Shown piece after piece: positions 50,391 to 60,547 of a DNA stretch of 64,000 nucleotides. Below the pieces are notes generated by a model. The model was not told where the DNA came from, ran no database searches, and saw only the letters and a list, made by a program, of their open reading frames with translations. Source of the DNA: Vulcaniibacterium gelatinicum (GTDB lineage: Bacteria > Pseudomonadota > Gammaproteobacteria > Xanthomonadales > Xanthomonadaceae); the NCBI RefSeq assembly GCF_008033445.1, contig NZ_VNKO01000015.1, forward strand, positions 1 through 64,000. Reading direction: 5' to 3'. How positions within the stretch are numbered: position 1 is the first letter of the stretch; each line of letters opens with the position of its first letter. Both the position numbers and the translations under genes were made by a program.

Positions 50391-52382
50391 ATGAGCTACT
50401 TCGTCACGGGCGCCACGGGCTTCATCGGCCGCCACCTCGTCGCCAGGCTGCTCGCGCGCAAGGGCACGGTGTACGTGCTGGTGCGCAAGGACTCGCGCAG
50501 GAAGCTCGACGACATCGGGCGCCGGATGGGTTGGGACATGCAGCGCATCCATCCGGTCGTGGGCGACATGACCGCGCCGAAATGCGGCCTGGCCGCGGCG
50601 CAGGTCAAGGCGCTGCAGGGAAAGGTCAAGCACTTCTTCCACCTGGCCGCGATCTATGACCTGGCCGCCAGCGCCGAGAGCCAGCAGGCGGCGAACGTCG
50701 AGGGCACCCGCCACGCGCTCGACCTGGCGGCCGCGGTCGGCGCCGGCTGCTTCCACCACGCCAGCTCGATCGCCGCGGCGGGGCTGTACCCGGGCGTGTT
50801 CCGCGAGGACATGTTCGAGGAGGCCGAGGGGCTCGACGACCCCTACCTGCGCACCAAGCACGAGTCGGAACGGCTGGTGCGGCAGGAGCAGCGGGTCAAA
50901 TGGCGCATCTACCGCCCCGGCATCGTGGTCGGCGACTCGCGCACCGGCGAGATGGACAAGATCGACGGCCCGTACTACTTCTTTCCGGTGCTGAAGAAGC
51001 TGCGCGAGATGTTCCCGCCGTGGATGCCGATGCTCGGCCTGGAGGGCGGGCGGATCAACATCGTCCCGGTGGACTTCGTGGCCGACGCGATGGACCACAT
51101 CGCGCACAAGCCGCGGCTCGACGGCCGCTGCTTCCACCTGACCGACCCCAACCCGATGCGGGTGGGGGAAGTGCTGAATGTGTTCGCCCGCGCCGGCCAT
51201 GCGCCGGAGATGAGCATGCGCCTGGACGCGCGCATGTTCGCCTTCGTGCCCGAGGCGGTGCGGATGGCGGTCGGCAGCCTGCCGCCGGTGCGGCGCTTCA
51301 CCGGCATGCTGCTGCGCGACTTCCGGATCCCGAAGCAGGCGCTGAAGTTCGTCACCTATCCGACCCGCTTCGACAACCGCGAGGCCGAGCGCGCGCTGCG
51401 CGGCAGCGGGATCGAGGTGCCGCCGCTGGAGAGCTACGCCTGGCGGCTGTGGGACTACTGGGAGCGCCACCTGGACCCCGACCTGTTCGTGGACCGCTCG
51501 CTCAAGGGGCGGGTGAAGGGCAAGGTGGTGGTGATCACCGGCGGATCCTCCGGCATCGGCCTGGCCACCGCGCGGCGCGTGGCCGAGGCCGGCGCGACCA
51601 CCGTGATCTGCGCCCGCGGCGAGGAGGAGCTGTTCCGGGTCCGCGACGAGCTGCGCGCCGCCGGCGGCAAGGTCTTCGCCTACACCGCCGACCTGGCCGA
51701 CCTGGCCGACTGCGACCGCTTCGTGGCCACGGTGCTGAAGGAGCACGGCCACGTGGACATCCTGGTGAACAACGCCGGCCGCTCGATCCGGCGTTCGATC
51801 GAGCTCAGCTTCGACCGCTTCCACGATTTCGAGCGGACGATGCAGCTCAACTACTTCGGCAGCCTGCGCCTGATCATGGGCTTCCTGCCGGGCATGATCC
51901 ACCGCCGCAAGGGCCACATCATCAACATCAGCTCGATCGGGGTGCTGGCCAACTCGCCGCGGTTCTCGGCCTACGTGGCCTCGAAGGCCGCGCTGGACGC
52001 GTTCAGCCGCTGCGCCCAGGGCGAACTCTCCGGCAAGGGCATCAGCTTCACCACCATCAACATGCCGTTGGTGAAGACGCCGATGATCGCGCCGACCAGG
52101 GTGTACGAGAACGTGCCGACGCTGACCCCGGAGGAGGCCGCCGACCTGGTGGTCAGGGGCATCATCGAACGTCCGAGCCGGATCGCCACGCGGCTGGGGA
52201 TCTTCGCCGCGATCGTGAACGCGCTGGCGCCGAAGGCCTACGAGGTGATCATGAACACGGCGTTCGAGTTGTTCCCGGACTCGGCCGCGGCCAAGGGCGA
52301 CAAGAAGGGGATCAAGGGCGAGGCCCAGCCCAGCCACGAGCAGATCGCGTTCGCCGCGCTGATGCGCGGCGTGCACTGGTGA
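50391..52382 (+). CDS. Two-domain fatty acyl-CoA reductase (SDR)
   Basis: 663 residues. The N-terminal extended-SDR domain (YFVTGATGFIGRHLVARLL at 3-21; R-K/K-H-E-S-E block) resembles thioester reductases. The C-terminal classical SDR domain has TGGSSGIG (383-390), NNAGR and Y528-x-x-x-K532. The length and order match the bacterial Maqu_2507-type fatty acyl-CoA/ACP reductase, which makes fatty alcohols with NADPH. Next to an acyl-CoA-binding protein and a TetR regulator this points to fatty-alcohol or wax-ester metabolism. No wax synthase is in the window. Confidence 0.87.
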   Translation: MSYFVTGATGFIGRHLVARLLARKGTVYVLVRKDSRRKLDDIGRRMGWDMQRIHPVVGDMTAPKCGLAAAQVKALQGKVKHFFHLAAIYDLAASAESQQAANVEGTRHALDLAAAVGAGCFHHASSIAAAGLYPGVFREDMFEEAEGLDDPYLRTKHESERLVRQEQRVKWRIYRPGIVVGDSRTGEMDKIDGPYYFFPVLKKLREMFPPWMPMLGLEGGRINIVPVDFVADAMDHIAHKPRLDGRCFHLTDPNPMRVGEVLNVFARAGHAPEMSMRLDARMFAFVPEAVRMAVGSLPPVRRFTGMLLRDFRIPKQALKFVTYPTRFDNREAERALRGSGIEVPPLESYAWRLWDYWERHLDPDLFVDRSLKGRVKGKVVVITGGSSGIGLATARRVAEAGATTVICARGEEELFRVRDELRAAGGKVFAYTADLADLADCDRFVATVLKEHGHVDILVNNAGRSIRRSIELSFDRFHDFERTMQLNYFGSLRLIMGFLPGMIHRRKGHIINISSIGVLANSPRFSAYVASKAALDAFSRCAQGELSGKGISFTTINMPLVKTPMIAPTRVYENVPTLTPEEAADLVVRGIIERPSRIATRLGIFAAIVNALAPKAYEVIMNTAFELFPDSAAAKGDKKGIKGEAQPSHEQIAFAALMRGVHW

Positions 52383-52396
52383 GGCTCAGACGAGGC

Positions 52397-53407
52397 TCAG
52401 AACGTCCGGCACTGGCGGAAGCGCACCGGCCGGCCGCTGTCCTTCGGCGGCTGCAGTTGCACGCGCGCGGTGCGCAGGGTGAGGTAAGGGTCGAGCGCGG
52501 CGCAGATCTCGCCGAAGCGGTCCGGGCCGTCGCCCTCCAGTTGCACCACCAGGGTCGAACGGGTGGACCAGAACGCGCGGTCCACGCCGGGCAGCGCCGA
52601 GACCTTGGCGATCACCGTCTGGCGCTGGGCGTTTTCCTCCTGCTCGGTCGGCAGGCGCTCGGGCGCGGCCGGCAGCGGGGGCGACGATGCCTGCCCGGCG
52701 GCGGGCGCCGCCGGCGCGGTCGGGGCGGGAGCAGCGGCGGAGGCGGGCGCGGTCGCCGGGGAGGGCGCGGCGGTGGCGACCGTGGCCGCGCCCGGGCCCG
52801 GGCCGACCGGATCCCGGCTCCGGCCAAGCAGCAGGCCCAGCACGGCGGCGACCAGCACCGCGCCAGCCCAGGCCAGCGCGGTCAACCGCTTGATCTCGTT
52901 GCCGACCCGGGCCTGGACGTCCTCGCGCAGCGCCTGCGGCAGCAGCGGCACCAGTTCCGGCCACAGGGTGTCCCCGTCCACCAGCTCGATGCCGGCCTGC
53001 ACAGCCGGCCGGCGCGCGGCCGGATCTATCGTTCCCGGCGTGACCAGCAGCCCGCCGGCGGCGCCCTTCAGGCGCACGCTGGCGGCCAGTTCCTCCACCG
53101 CCGCCGGGGTCAGGCGGTAGGCCGAACCGTGCTTGCAGGCCAGCAGCCAGCGTTGGCCGTTGCGCAGCAGCAGGAACTCGGCCTGCGGCCCGGAGTGGGT
53201 CTCGGCGTCCGGCGTGAGCACGTCGAAGCCGCGGTGGCGCATCGCGTCGAGCACGAAGTGCGAGAACTCGCGCCAGCGCATCGCCGCCAGCGCGCGGGTG
53301 CCGGCGGCGGCTTCCAGTTGCTGGCGCCTGACGCGCCATAGCCAGGCGCTGACGCCGATGCCGAGGGCGAGGGCCGCGAGCAGGGCGATCAGCCAGGAAG
53401 CGGTCAT
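52397..53407 (-). CDS. Membrane protein with Mrr-like restriction-endonuclease fold
   Basis: 336 residues. N-terminal span (about 4-24), an Mrr-type domain (MRWREFSHFVLDAMRHRGFDVL ... AEFLLLRNGQRWLLACKHG ... GGLLVTPGTIDPAAR), a second span (about 178-196), a Pro/Ala linker and a C-terminal BON/SPOR-like part. In Mrr nucleases the site is D-x-n-(Q/E)-x-K. Here the Lys of ACKHG is kept but the Asp position reads QAEF, so catalysis is doubtful. Role unknown. Confidence 0.68.
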   Translation of the reverse strand: MTASWLIALLAALALGIGVSAWLWRVRRQQLEAAAGTRALAAMRWREFSHFVLDAMRHRGFDVLTPDAETHSGPQAEFLLLRNGQRWLLACKHGSAYRLTPAAVEELAASVRLKGAAGGLLVTPGTIDPAARRPAVQAGIELVDGDTLWPELVPLLPQALREDVQARVGNEIKRLTALAWAGAVLVAAVLGLLLGRSRDPVGPGPGAATVATAAPSPATAPASAAAPAPTAPAAPAAGQASSPPLPAAPERLPTEQEENAQRQTVIAKVSALPGVDRAFWSTRSTLVVQLEGDGPDRFGEICAALDPYLTLRTARVQLQPPKDSGRPVRFRQCRTF

Positions 53408-53493
53408 GCGCAGCAGGGACGTGACGGAGGAGCGCGCAATATACCGCTACCGCGTGCACGCGCGGTCGCGGCGTGCACGCGGCGTGCCGGCGC

Positions 53494-54045
53494 TCAGGCC
53501 TGCGCGGGCTTTTCGGCGCTCTTGCGTGCGGCGGCCTTGCGTGCCGGCGCCTTCGCTCCCTTGCGCGGAGCGGTCTTGCGGGCCGCGGCCTTGCGTGGTT
53601 GCCTGGCCCCGGATTCCGCGCCCTGCCGGCGCAGCTCGGCGGTCAGCGCGTCCACGCGTGCGCTCAACTCGGCGATGTCCTCACGCCCCGGCACGCCCAG
53701 CCGCACCAGTGCGCGGTGCACCCGGTCCTCGAACACCTTCTCGAGCTTGTCCCAGGTGTCGGCGGCGCGCTCGCGGGCCTGACCGACCCGGCTCTCGACC
53801 GCATCGCGCACGCTCTCGGCGCGGTCGCCGGCGAGCTTGCGTGCGGTTTGTTCGAGCGACATGCCTTCCTTGACCAGGGCTTCGAACAGCTTGGTGCCCT
53901 CGGACTGGGCGCGGTGGAAGGCGCCCACGCCGGCCAGCCAGATCTGCTGCGCCGACTCGCTCAGGGTCTTGGACAGGCCCTCCAGGGGCAGGGCGCCCGA
54001 GGCCGCCGTGGTGGACTTGCGTGCACTCTTCTTTAGCTTGGCCAT
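53494..54045 (-). CDS. Phasin / PHA granule-associated protein (PhaF/PhaI-like)
   Basis: 183 residues. Phasin part (SESAQQIWLAGVGAFHRAQSEGTKLFEALVKEGMSLEQ), a coiled coil (REDIAELSARVDALTAEL) and a Lys/Ala-rich tail with AARK repeats like the DNA-binding end of PhaF. It would coat polyhydroxyalkanoate granules or bind the nucleoid. No PHA synthase is in the window. The PHA_gran_rgn protein at 56186 is a related neighbour. Confidence 0.88.
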   Translation of the reverse strand: MAKLKKSARKSTTAASGALPLEGLSKTLSESAQQIWLAGVGAFHRAQSEGTKLFEALVKEGMSLEQTARKLAGDRAESVRDAVESRVGQARERAADTWDKLEKVFEDRVHRALVRLGVPGREDIAELSARVDALTAELRRQGAESGARQPRKAAARKTAPRKGAKAPARKAAARKSAEKPAQA

Positions 54046-54123
54046 GGGAGTCTCCGGAGTCGGGGGGTGACGGCCAGCCTCCCCCTTGCCGCTAGAGCAA
54101 TCACACGAACCGGCGGCGCCGGC

Positions 54124-55377
54124 TCAATGGGGGCGGGACCGGATCCGGCGTTCGACGTCATCGAGCGCACGCTGCAACTGCGCGGTGGCATCGGTGCGGC
54201 GCGGCACCGGGCCGCGCAGGCCGTCGAGGATCGAACGTTGCGGGTCGGCCAGGATCTCCGTGCGCAGGCCGATGCCGTGCGCGGCCAGCAGCGGGCGCAG
54301 CTCCTCCGCCCGGGTGCGCAGGTCGGCGAGGGTGTTGCGGTAGGCCAGCTCGCAGATCCGGCGCCGGGAGGCGAAGCTGAAGACATTGGTGTAGAACAGC
54401 TCGCGGTCGTGCGCGTTGGGCTCGAACACGAGCTGGTCGATGTGCGGGTACTGCTGCGCGTAGCGGGCCAGGCCGACCTGCATGCGCGACTGCAGCATGG
54501 TGCGGAAGGTCTGCGACAGCACCACCGGCAGCCCGCCGCCGGCGATGCGGCGCTCCAGGCGGCGCGCCGCCGGGTACGGCTCGGCCGCGCTGGCAGGGTT
54601 GAACGGCACCAGCGGGTTGATGCCGAGCATGAGGTCCACATCGCGGTCGAGCACCAGCGAGGCGTGCATGGTCCGCCGCAGCGCGCCGTCCACGAAGTGG
54701 CGCCCGCGCAGTTCCACCGGCGGGTACATCCCCGGCAGCGCCGCGCTGGCCTGCACCGCCTGCGAGATCGGCACGTCGTCCCAGCCGGGGGTGCCGAAAC
54801 GCACCGCCTCGCCGGAGTCGAGGTCTACCGCGACCACGTACAACGGGCGGTCGAGCAGGCGGAAATCGTTGCAGCGGCCGCGCCGGGTGAACACCTCGCG
54901 CAGGAAGCGCTCGACCTCGGCGTTGTCGAACAGGCCGGTGGGCATCAGCCCGCCGAGGCGGACCAGCGCGTCCGACCAGCGCGAATCGCCACGCCCGCGC
55001 CACAGGTCGCGCAGCAGCGCGGACACGATGCCGGGCGCGGCGGCGAGCCGGCGTGCGTACTCGTCGAAGGCCGGGCGCAGGAAGGTCTCCGGACGGAAGC
55101 GCACGTCGTCGCTGTCGCCGGTGATGAAGATCCGGCACATCTCCGCGGTGCCGATGCGGTTGACCAGGCCCGCGGCCAGGAACGCGCCGGCGCTCACGCC
55201 CACGTAGCAGTCCAGGCGGGTGAGGTCGAGCCCTTCCAGCGCCTCGTCCAGGGCGCGCAGCACCCCGAGTTCGTACATCGCTCCGGTCGGCCCGCCGCCG
55301 GCGACCGCCAGGCCGATGCGGGCGCCGTCCTGGCCGGGCTTGCGGGCCCGTTGCCGGGCGGAGTGGACGGAGAGCAT
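54124..55377 (-). CDS. Patatin-like phospholipase
   Basis: 417 residues. The patatin core is intact: oxyanion GGGPTGAMYELGVL (28-41), nucleophile S62 in GVSAG, and the catalytic Asp in FVDGALR. No signal peptide is evident. It should hydrolyse acyl lipids with a Ser-Asp dyad. It is divergent from the gene at 55466 and lies among PHA-type genes, so a role in granule lipid turnover is possible. Confidence 0.9.
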   Translation of the reverse strand: MLSVHSARQRARKPGQDGARIGLAVAGGGPTGAMYELGVLRALDEALEGLDLTRLDCYVGVSAGAFLAAGLVNRIGTAEMCRIFITGDSDDVRFRPETFLRPAFDEYARRLAAAPGIVSALLRDLWRGRGDSRWSDALVRLGGLMPTGLFDNAEVERFLREVFTRRGRCNDFRLLDRPLYVVAVDLDSGEAVRFGTPGWDDVPISQAVQASAALPGMYPPVELRGRHFVDGALRRTMHASLVLDRDVDLMLGINPLVPFNPASAAEPYPAARRLERRIAGGGLPVVLSQTFRTMLQSRMQVGLARYAQQYPHIDQLVFEPNAHDRELFYTNVFSFASRRRICELAYRNTLADLRTRAEELRPLLAAHGIGLRTEILADPQRSILDGLRGPVPRRTDATAQLQRALDDVERRIRSRPH

Positions 55378-55465
55378 GCGGGGGCGTACGGCGGGGAATG
55401 GGCCGAGTGTAAGCCAGGCGCCGGCGCGGTTGCGGAGCCCGGTCGCAGTCCCGATCATCCGGGTG

Positions 55466-56173
55466 ATGGCACGACGGCCGGACCCGAGGCGCGAGCTGGA
55501 GCGGCGGATCGAACGGCGGCTGGCCTGCCACCAGGCGCTGCATGACCCGGTCCGCGAGCCGCGCAACCGTCTGCCCTGGCTGCCGCGCCTGCGGCGCTGG
55601 CAGGCAGCGCGGCTGGAGCGCGATTTCGCCCATTTCCTGGCCGACCGGCGCACCCGCCCGGCTGCCGAGTTCTTCCTTTCCGACATCTATGGCGACCACG
55701 ATTTCAGCCGCCGCGACGCCGACATCGCGCGCGTGCTGCCGACCATGCAGCGGCTGCTGCCGGAGCCGATGCTGGAGGTGCTGGCCGACGCGCTCGAACT
55801 CGGCGCGCTGACCCACGCCCTCGACCTGCGCATGGGCCAGGCCCTGCAGCGGCTGGCGCCGGAGGGCGGGGAGCTGGACGGCGCGCTGTACGCGCGTGCC
55901 TACCGCGAGGTGGGCCTGCCGCGCCTGCGCGAGCGGCAGATCGCGTTGGTGGAAGCGGTGGGCTACGGGTTGGGCGCGGCCTTGCGGCTGCCCGGGCTGC
56001 TGACCCTGCTCAAGCTGTCGCGGGCGCCGGCGCGTGCGGCCGGCCTGTCGGAACTGCAGGGGCTTCTGGAACGCGGCGCGGCCGCGCTCACCGCGCTGCC
56101 CGACATCGGAGCGTTCATGGACGAGGTTGCGGCCTGCGAGCGCGCGCGCGCCGCGCACTGGCGCATCGGTTGA
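55466..56173 (+). CDS. Conserved hypothetical protein with FFLSDIYG motif
   Basis: 235 helical residues. The RTRPAAEFFLSDIYGDHDFSRRDADIARVLPTMQRLLP block is a recognisable conserved motif of an uncharacterised proteobacterial family. No signal peptide or clear span. It starts at ATG 55466 and is convergent with the PHA_gran_rgn gene. Function unknown. Confidence 0.75.
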   Translation: MARRPDPRRELERRIERRLACHQALHDPVREPRNRLPWLPRLRRWQAARLERDFAHFLADRRTRPAAEFFLSDIYGDHDFSRRDADIARVLPTMQRLLPEPMLEVLADALELGALTHALDLRMGQALQRLAPEGGELDGALYARAYREVGLPRLRERQIALVEAVGYGLGAALRLPGLLTLLKLSRAPARAAGLSELQGLLERGAAALTALPDIGAFMDEVAACERARAAHWRIG

Positions 56174-56185
56174 GCCGGGGCGTGC

Positions 56186-56461
56186 TCAGGTGAAGCGCTC
56201 GGCCAGCACGCGCCGGATCTCGTGCTCGATCGGGCCGCGCATCGCGGACAGGAAGAAGCCGAGCTTGGCGGTGAAGTGCACCAGTTTCGGCTCCAGCGCG
56301 ATCCGGCCGTCCACGCCCGAGCGGCGGAAGTGGAGGGTGTCGCCTTCCCAGGCATAGTCCAGGCCGAAGCGTTCGGCGAGTTTCGCGGCCGCTTCCTCCA
56401 CCGCCTTGCGTGCCTGGGCCTTGGGCAAGGAGTGGACGTGGCGGATGTCGATCTCGGACAT
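56186..56461 (-). CDS. Polyhydroxyalkanoic acid system protein (PHA_gran_rgn)
   Basis: 91 residues. IDIRHVHSLPKAQARKAVEEAAAKLAERFGLDYAWEGDTLHFRRSGVDGRI and the C-terminal FFLSAMRGPIEHEIRRVL are the PHA_gran_rgn family. These small proteins are encoded with phasins and are linked to granule regulation. Exact activity unknown. Confidence 0.88.
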   Translation of the reverse strand: MSEIDIRHVHSLPKAQARKAVEEAAAKLAERFGLDYAWEGDTLHFRRSGVDGRIALEPKLVHFTAKLGFFLSAMRGPIEHEIRRVLAERFT

Positions 56462-56569
56462 GGCGGCGGGTGCGTGCGAGCGGGACTGCATTGTGCGACG
56501 GCGCGCGGCGGCGTCCAACCGCAGGCGGGCGGATGACCGCCCTTGCCGGGCCTGCTAGATTGCCCGCGC

Positions 56570-57358
56570 GTGGAAACTTTCCGTCTTCGATTCCCCCCGC
56601 CTTCGCGCCGCGAGCTCACGCTCGGCACCGGCGTGCACGCGATCGGCCGCGACGCCGCCGGACAGCTCGCCCTGGTGGACGATCCGGGGGCGGCGCTGGT
56701 GCTGCTGTGCGCCGACCGCCGCGGCCTGTGGCTGCGGGTGGAAGGGGCGTGCACCGTGCACGTGAACGGGCGCCCGGTGCGGCGCATGGCGATGCTGCGC
56801 GTGGGCGATGCGATCTACGTCGAGGGGGCGGAGCTGCTGCTGCTCGGTGCGCAGCCGCCGGGCGAGCGGGAGGTGCCGGGCCTGTTCGAGCCCGATGCGA
56901 GGGTGGTGCTGCGCGGCGTGGGTGGCCGCTGCCACGGACGCAGTTTCACCCTCGACCGGCCGCGCCTGGTCGGACGGGCACCGGAATGCGACATCCGCAT
57001 CGACAACCCGGCCTTCGCCGAGCGCCATGCGCGCATCGAATTGCAGGGCGGGCGGCTGCTGCTGCGCGACCTGGCCGGCGACGGCAGCGTGGTCAACGGC
57101 GAGGCGGTGCGCGATGCGGTGCTGCTGCCGGGCGACCAGCTCGTGTTCGACGCGCACCACCGCTTCGTGATCGAGAGCCCCGGCCTGCCCGCGCGCAACC
57201 GCAACACCTCCGATCCGGGCGATGATGCCCCGGAGCAGCCGGTTTCCAGTGCGGTGACGCCAGCGGGCGGGACGCGCCGTCTGCCCTGGCTGCTGCTGGC
57301 GGCGCTGCTGCTGGCGGCCGCGCTCAGCGCGCTGCTGCTGTTGGTGCCGGCGGTCTGA
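56570..57358 (+). CDS. FHA-domain protein with C-terminal membrane span
   Basis: 262 residues from GTG 56570. A first FHA-like region (about 20-95) has lost the key residues. The second (about 120-205, LVGRAPECDIRIDNPAFAERHARIELQ ... GDGSVVNGEAV) keeps the GR, the ECDI and the VNG turn, but SxxH reads AERH. One span at the end (LPWLLLAALLLAAALSALLLL). It would bind a phosphothreonine partner at the membrane face. No kinase is nearby. Confidence 0.82.
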   Translation: METFRLRFPPPSRRELTLGTGVHAIGRDAAGQLALVDDPGAALVLLCADRRGLWLRVEGACTVHVNGRPVRRMAMLRVGDAIYVEGAELLLLGAQPPGEREVPGLFEPDARVVLRGVGGRCHGRSFTLDRPRLVGRAPECDIRIDNPAFAERHARIELQGGRLLLRDLAGDGSVVNGEAVRDAVLLPGDQLVFDAHHRFVIESPGLPARNRNTSDPGDDAPEQPVSSAVTPAGGTRRLPWLLLAALLLAAALSALLLLVPAV

Positions 57359-57388
57359 GCCCGGCCGTGTGGCGGACGCCGGGCGCGG

Positions 57389-58021
57389 TCAGGCCCGACG
57401 CGGCTGCCACGTCCTTCGCCGCAGCGCCTTGAACGCGCGCCAGCCGAGCAGCAGCGCCAGGATCGCGGCGTACAGCGCCGGCTCGCGCCAGTCGGCCTTC
57501 ACCTGCCACCAGAAGTGCAGCACGGCGAGCACACCGATGGCATAGGCCAGCCGGTGCAGTTGCGTCCAGCGGCGGCCGAGGCGGCGGATCCAGCCGCGGG
57601 TGGAAGTGAGCGCCAGCGGCACCAGCAGCAGCCAGGCGGCGAAGCCGACGGTGATGTAGGGGCGCTTGGCGATGTCCTCGAACAACTGGGTCCAGTAGCC
57701 GCGCAGGTCCAGCACCAGCCAGGCGAGCAGGTGCAAGGTGGCGTAGGCGAAGGCGTACAGGCCGGCCATGCGGCGGAAGCGGACCAGATCGTTCCAGCCG
57801 GTGAGCTGGCGCAGGGGCGTGATCGCGAGGGTGAGCAGGAGCAGGCGCAGGGCCCAGAGGCCGAGGCGATGCTCGATCTCGGCGACGGGATCGGCGCCGA
57901 GCACATCGCTGCCGGTGCGCCAGACTTCGTGCATCTGCGCGCCGAGGATGGCCAGCGGTGTCAGCGCGGCGGCGTGCGCCAGGGTCTTGGCGGCGATCAG
58001 GAAGCGCTTGCTGTGCTGCAT
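57389..58021 (-). CDS. msrQ: MsrQ, heme-binding membrane subunit of methionine sulfoxide reductase
   Basis: 210 residues with five or six spans and the ferric-reductase-like histidines (TPLRQLTGW, YATLHLLAWLVLD, WTQLHRLAYAIGVLAVLHF). It passes electrons from the quinone pool to MsrP. It is downstream of msrP on the same strand but separated by 333 bp of repeat elements. Confidence 0.94.
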   Translation of the reverse strand: MQHSKRFLIAAKTLAHAAALTPLAILGAQMHEVWRTGSDVLGADPVAEIEHRLGLWALRLLLLTLAITPLRQLTGWNDLVRFRRMAGLYAFAYATLHLLAWLVLDLRGYWTQLFEDIAKRPYITVGFAAWLLLVPLALTSTRGWIRRLGRRWTQLHRLAYAIGVLAVLHFWWQVKADWREPALYAAILALLLGWRAFKALRRRTWQPRRA

Positions 58022-58080
58022 GGGGTTCTCGCACTACCGCATGGCATCTCGCGATGCTCTGATTGAAGTGTCCGGTGGCA

Positions 58081-58190
58081 TCCGGAGGGCGACTGGGGCG
58101 CTGCGTGACACGCCGTGAACCCATCCATGGGGGCTTGTCGGCGGCATCCATGCCGCCGACAGTCACGCATCACCCCAGTCGCCCTCCGGA
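58081..58190. repeat. REP-like hairpin 1
   Basis: 29-base arms (58081-58109 and 58162-58190, three mismatches) enclose an inner palindrome with GTCGGCGGCAT arms (58137-58160). A CACGGCGTGTC tail sequence occurs in the minus orientation, as in hairpin 2. Confidence 0.8.
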
Positions 58191-58220
58191 CGCTTTGGGG
58201 TTTCACGAGGAATCACGCAG

Positions 58221-58334
58221 GCGTCCTGGGATGGGGCTCTCCGTGTGGGACCGTCGGCGGCATGGATGCCGCCGACGAGCCTACAGGGACGTATTCACGG
58301 CGTGTCCCACACGGAGAGCCCCATCCCGGGACGC
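58221..58334. repeat. REP-like hairpin 2
   Basis: 31-base arms (58221-58251 and 58304-58334, one mismatch) enclose the same inner palindrome (58252-58277) and a TTCACGGCGTGTC tail. The outer arms differ from hairpin 1, so only the core is shared. Confidence 0.8.
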
Positions 58335-58354
58335 TTTCGACATTGCAACGAACT

Positions 58355-59326
<972 letters not shown>

Positions 59327-59464
59327 GGGAACCTCCGGGCCTCATGCAGCAATACGCATGAAGGCATCGCGCCGGATGCGGACGGTTGCGCCTGCAACCA
59401 CCGCTTGGCGCGCTGCTGCACTGCGGCATACTAGCCGGCCCACCATGACCGAACCGGAAATCCG

Positions 59465-60547
59465 ATGCGTGCCTGGAACTTCAGCGCCGGCCCCGCGACC
59501 TTGCCCGAACCCGTGCTGCGCCAGGCACAGGCCGAGATGCTGGAGTGGCGCGACGCGGGGGCCTCGATCGTCGAGTTGAGCCATCGCGGCGCCGAGTTCA
59601 TCGAGGTGGCGCAGCAGGCCGAGGCCGACCTGCGCCGCCTGCTCTCGGTCCCGGACGACTACGCGGTGCTGTTCCTGCAGGGCGGGGCGACCACCCAGCA
59701 GGCGCTGATCCCGCTCAACTTCGCCGCGCCCGGCCAGACCGTGGACTACGTGCTCAGCGGGCACTGGGGCAAGACCGCGGTCAAGCAGGCCAGGCCCTAC
59801 GTGGCGGTGAACATCGCCGCGAGCAGCGAGGACGGCGGCTTCCGCGGCATCCCCCCGCGCGCGCAGTGGCAGCTCTCGCCGGACGCCGCCTACGTGCACA
59901 TCACCGCGAACGAGACCATCCACGGCGTCGAGTTCCGCGACGTTCCCGACGTGGGCGGCGTCCCGCTGGTGGCCGACTTCAGCTCCAGCATCGCCTCCGA
60001 ACCGATCGACGTCTCGCGCTACGGCGTGATCTACGGCGGCGCGCAGAAGAACCTAGGCCCGGTCGGCATCTGCTTCGTGATCGTGCGCCGCGACCTGCTC
60101 GAGCGCGCCGGTCAGCCGCGCGCGGACATCCTGGACTACCGCTCGCACGCGGCCAAGGAGTCCATGCTCAACACGCCGCCGACCTGGAACTGGTACATGC
60201 TCGGCCTGACCGTGAAGTGGATGCTGGCCGAGGGCGGGGTGGAGGAGTTCGCCCGCCGCAACGCGCGCAAGGCGGCGTTGCTGTACGCCGAGATCGACGG
60301 CTCCGGCGGCTTCTACCGCAACGAGGTGGATCCGGCGGTGCGCTCGCGCATGAACGTGCCGTTCTTCCTCCATGACGAGGCGCTGAACAAGCCGTTCCTG
60401 GAGGAGGCGAAGGCCGCCGGCCTGATCGCGCTCAAGGGCCACCGCGCGCTCGGCGGCATGCGCGCCTCGATCTACAACGCCATGCCGGAGGCGGGCGTGC
60501 AGGCGTTGGCGGATTTCATGCGGGAGTTCAGGCGCAGACATGGCTAG
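59465..60547 (+). CDS. serC: Phosphoserine aminotransferase
   Basis: 360 residues. N-terminal [23 protein letters not shown], and the PLP lysine in [12 protein letters not shown]. It makes phosphoserine for serine and also acts in pyridoxal synthesis. It overlaps pheA by 8 bp, so it leads the serC-pheA-hisC-aroA unit. Confidence 0.97.
   Translation: MRAWNFSAGPATLPEPVLRQAQAEMLEWRDAGASIVELSHRGAEFIEVAQQAEADLRRLLSVPDDYAVLFLQGGATTQQALIPLNFAAPGQTVDYVLSGHWGKTAVKQARPYVAVNIAASSEDGGFRGIPPRAQWQLSPDAAYVHITANETIHGVEFRDVPDVGGVPLVADFSSSIASEPIDVSRYGVIYGGAQKNLGPVGICFVIVRRDLLERAGQPRADILDYRSHAAKESMLNTPPTWNWYMLGLTVKWMLAEGGVEEFARRNARKAALLYAEIDGSGGFYRNEVDPAVRSRMNVPFFLHDEALNKPFLEEAKAAGLIALKGHRALGGMRASIYNAMPEAGVQALADFMREFRRRHG

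Larger units (their letters stand above)
58022..58354. other. msrP-msrQ gap filled by two REP-like hairpins
   Basis: No gene. Nearly the whole 333 bp is two long imperfect palindromes (see separate entries), which leave only short spacers. Confidence 0.8.
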
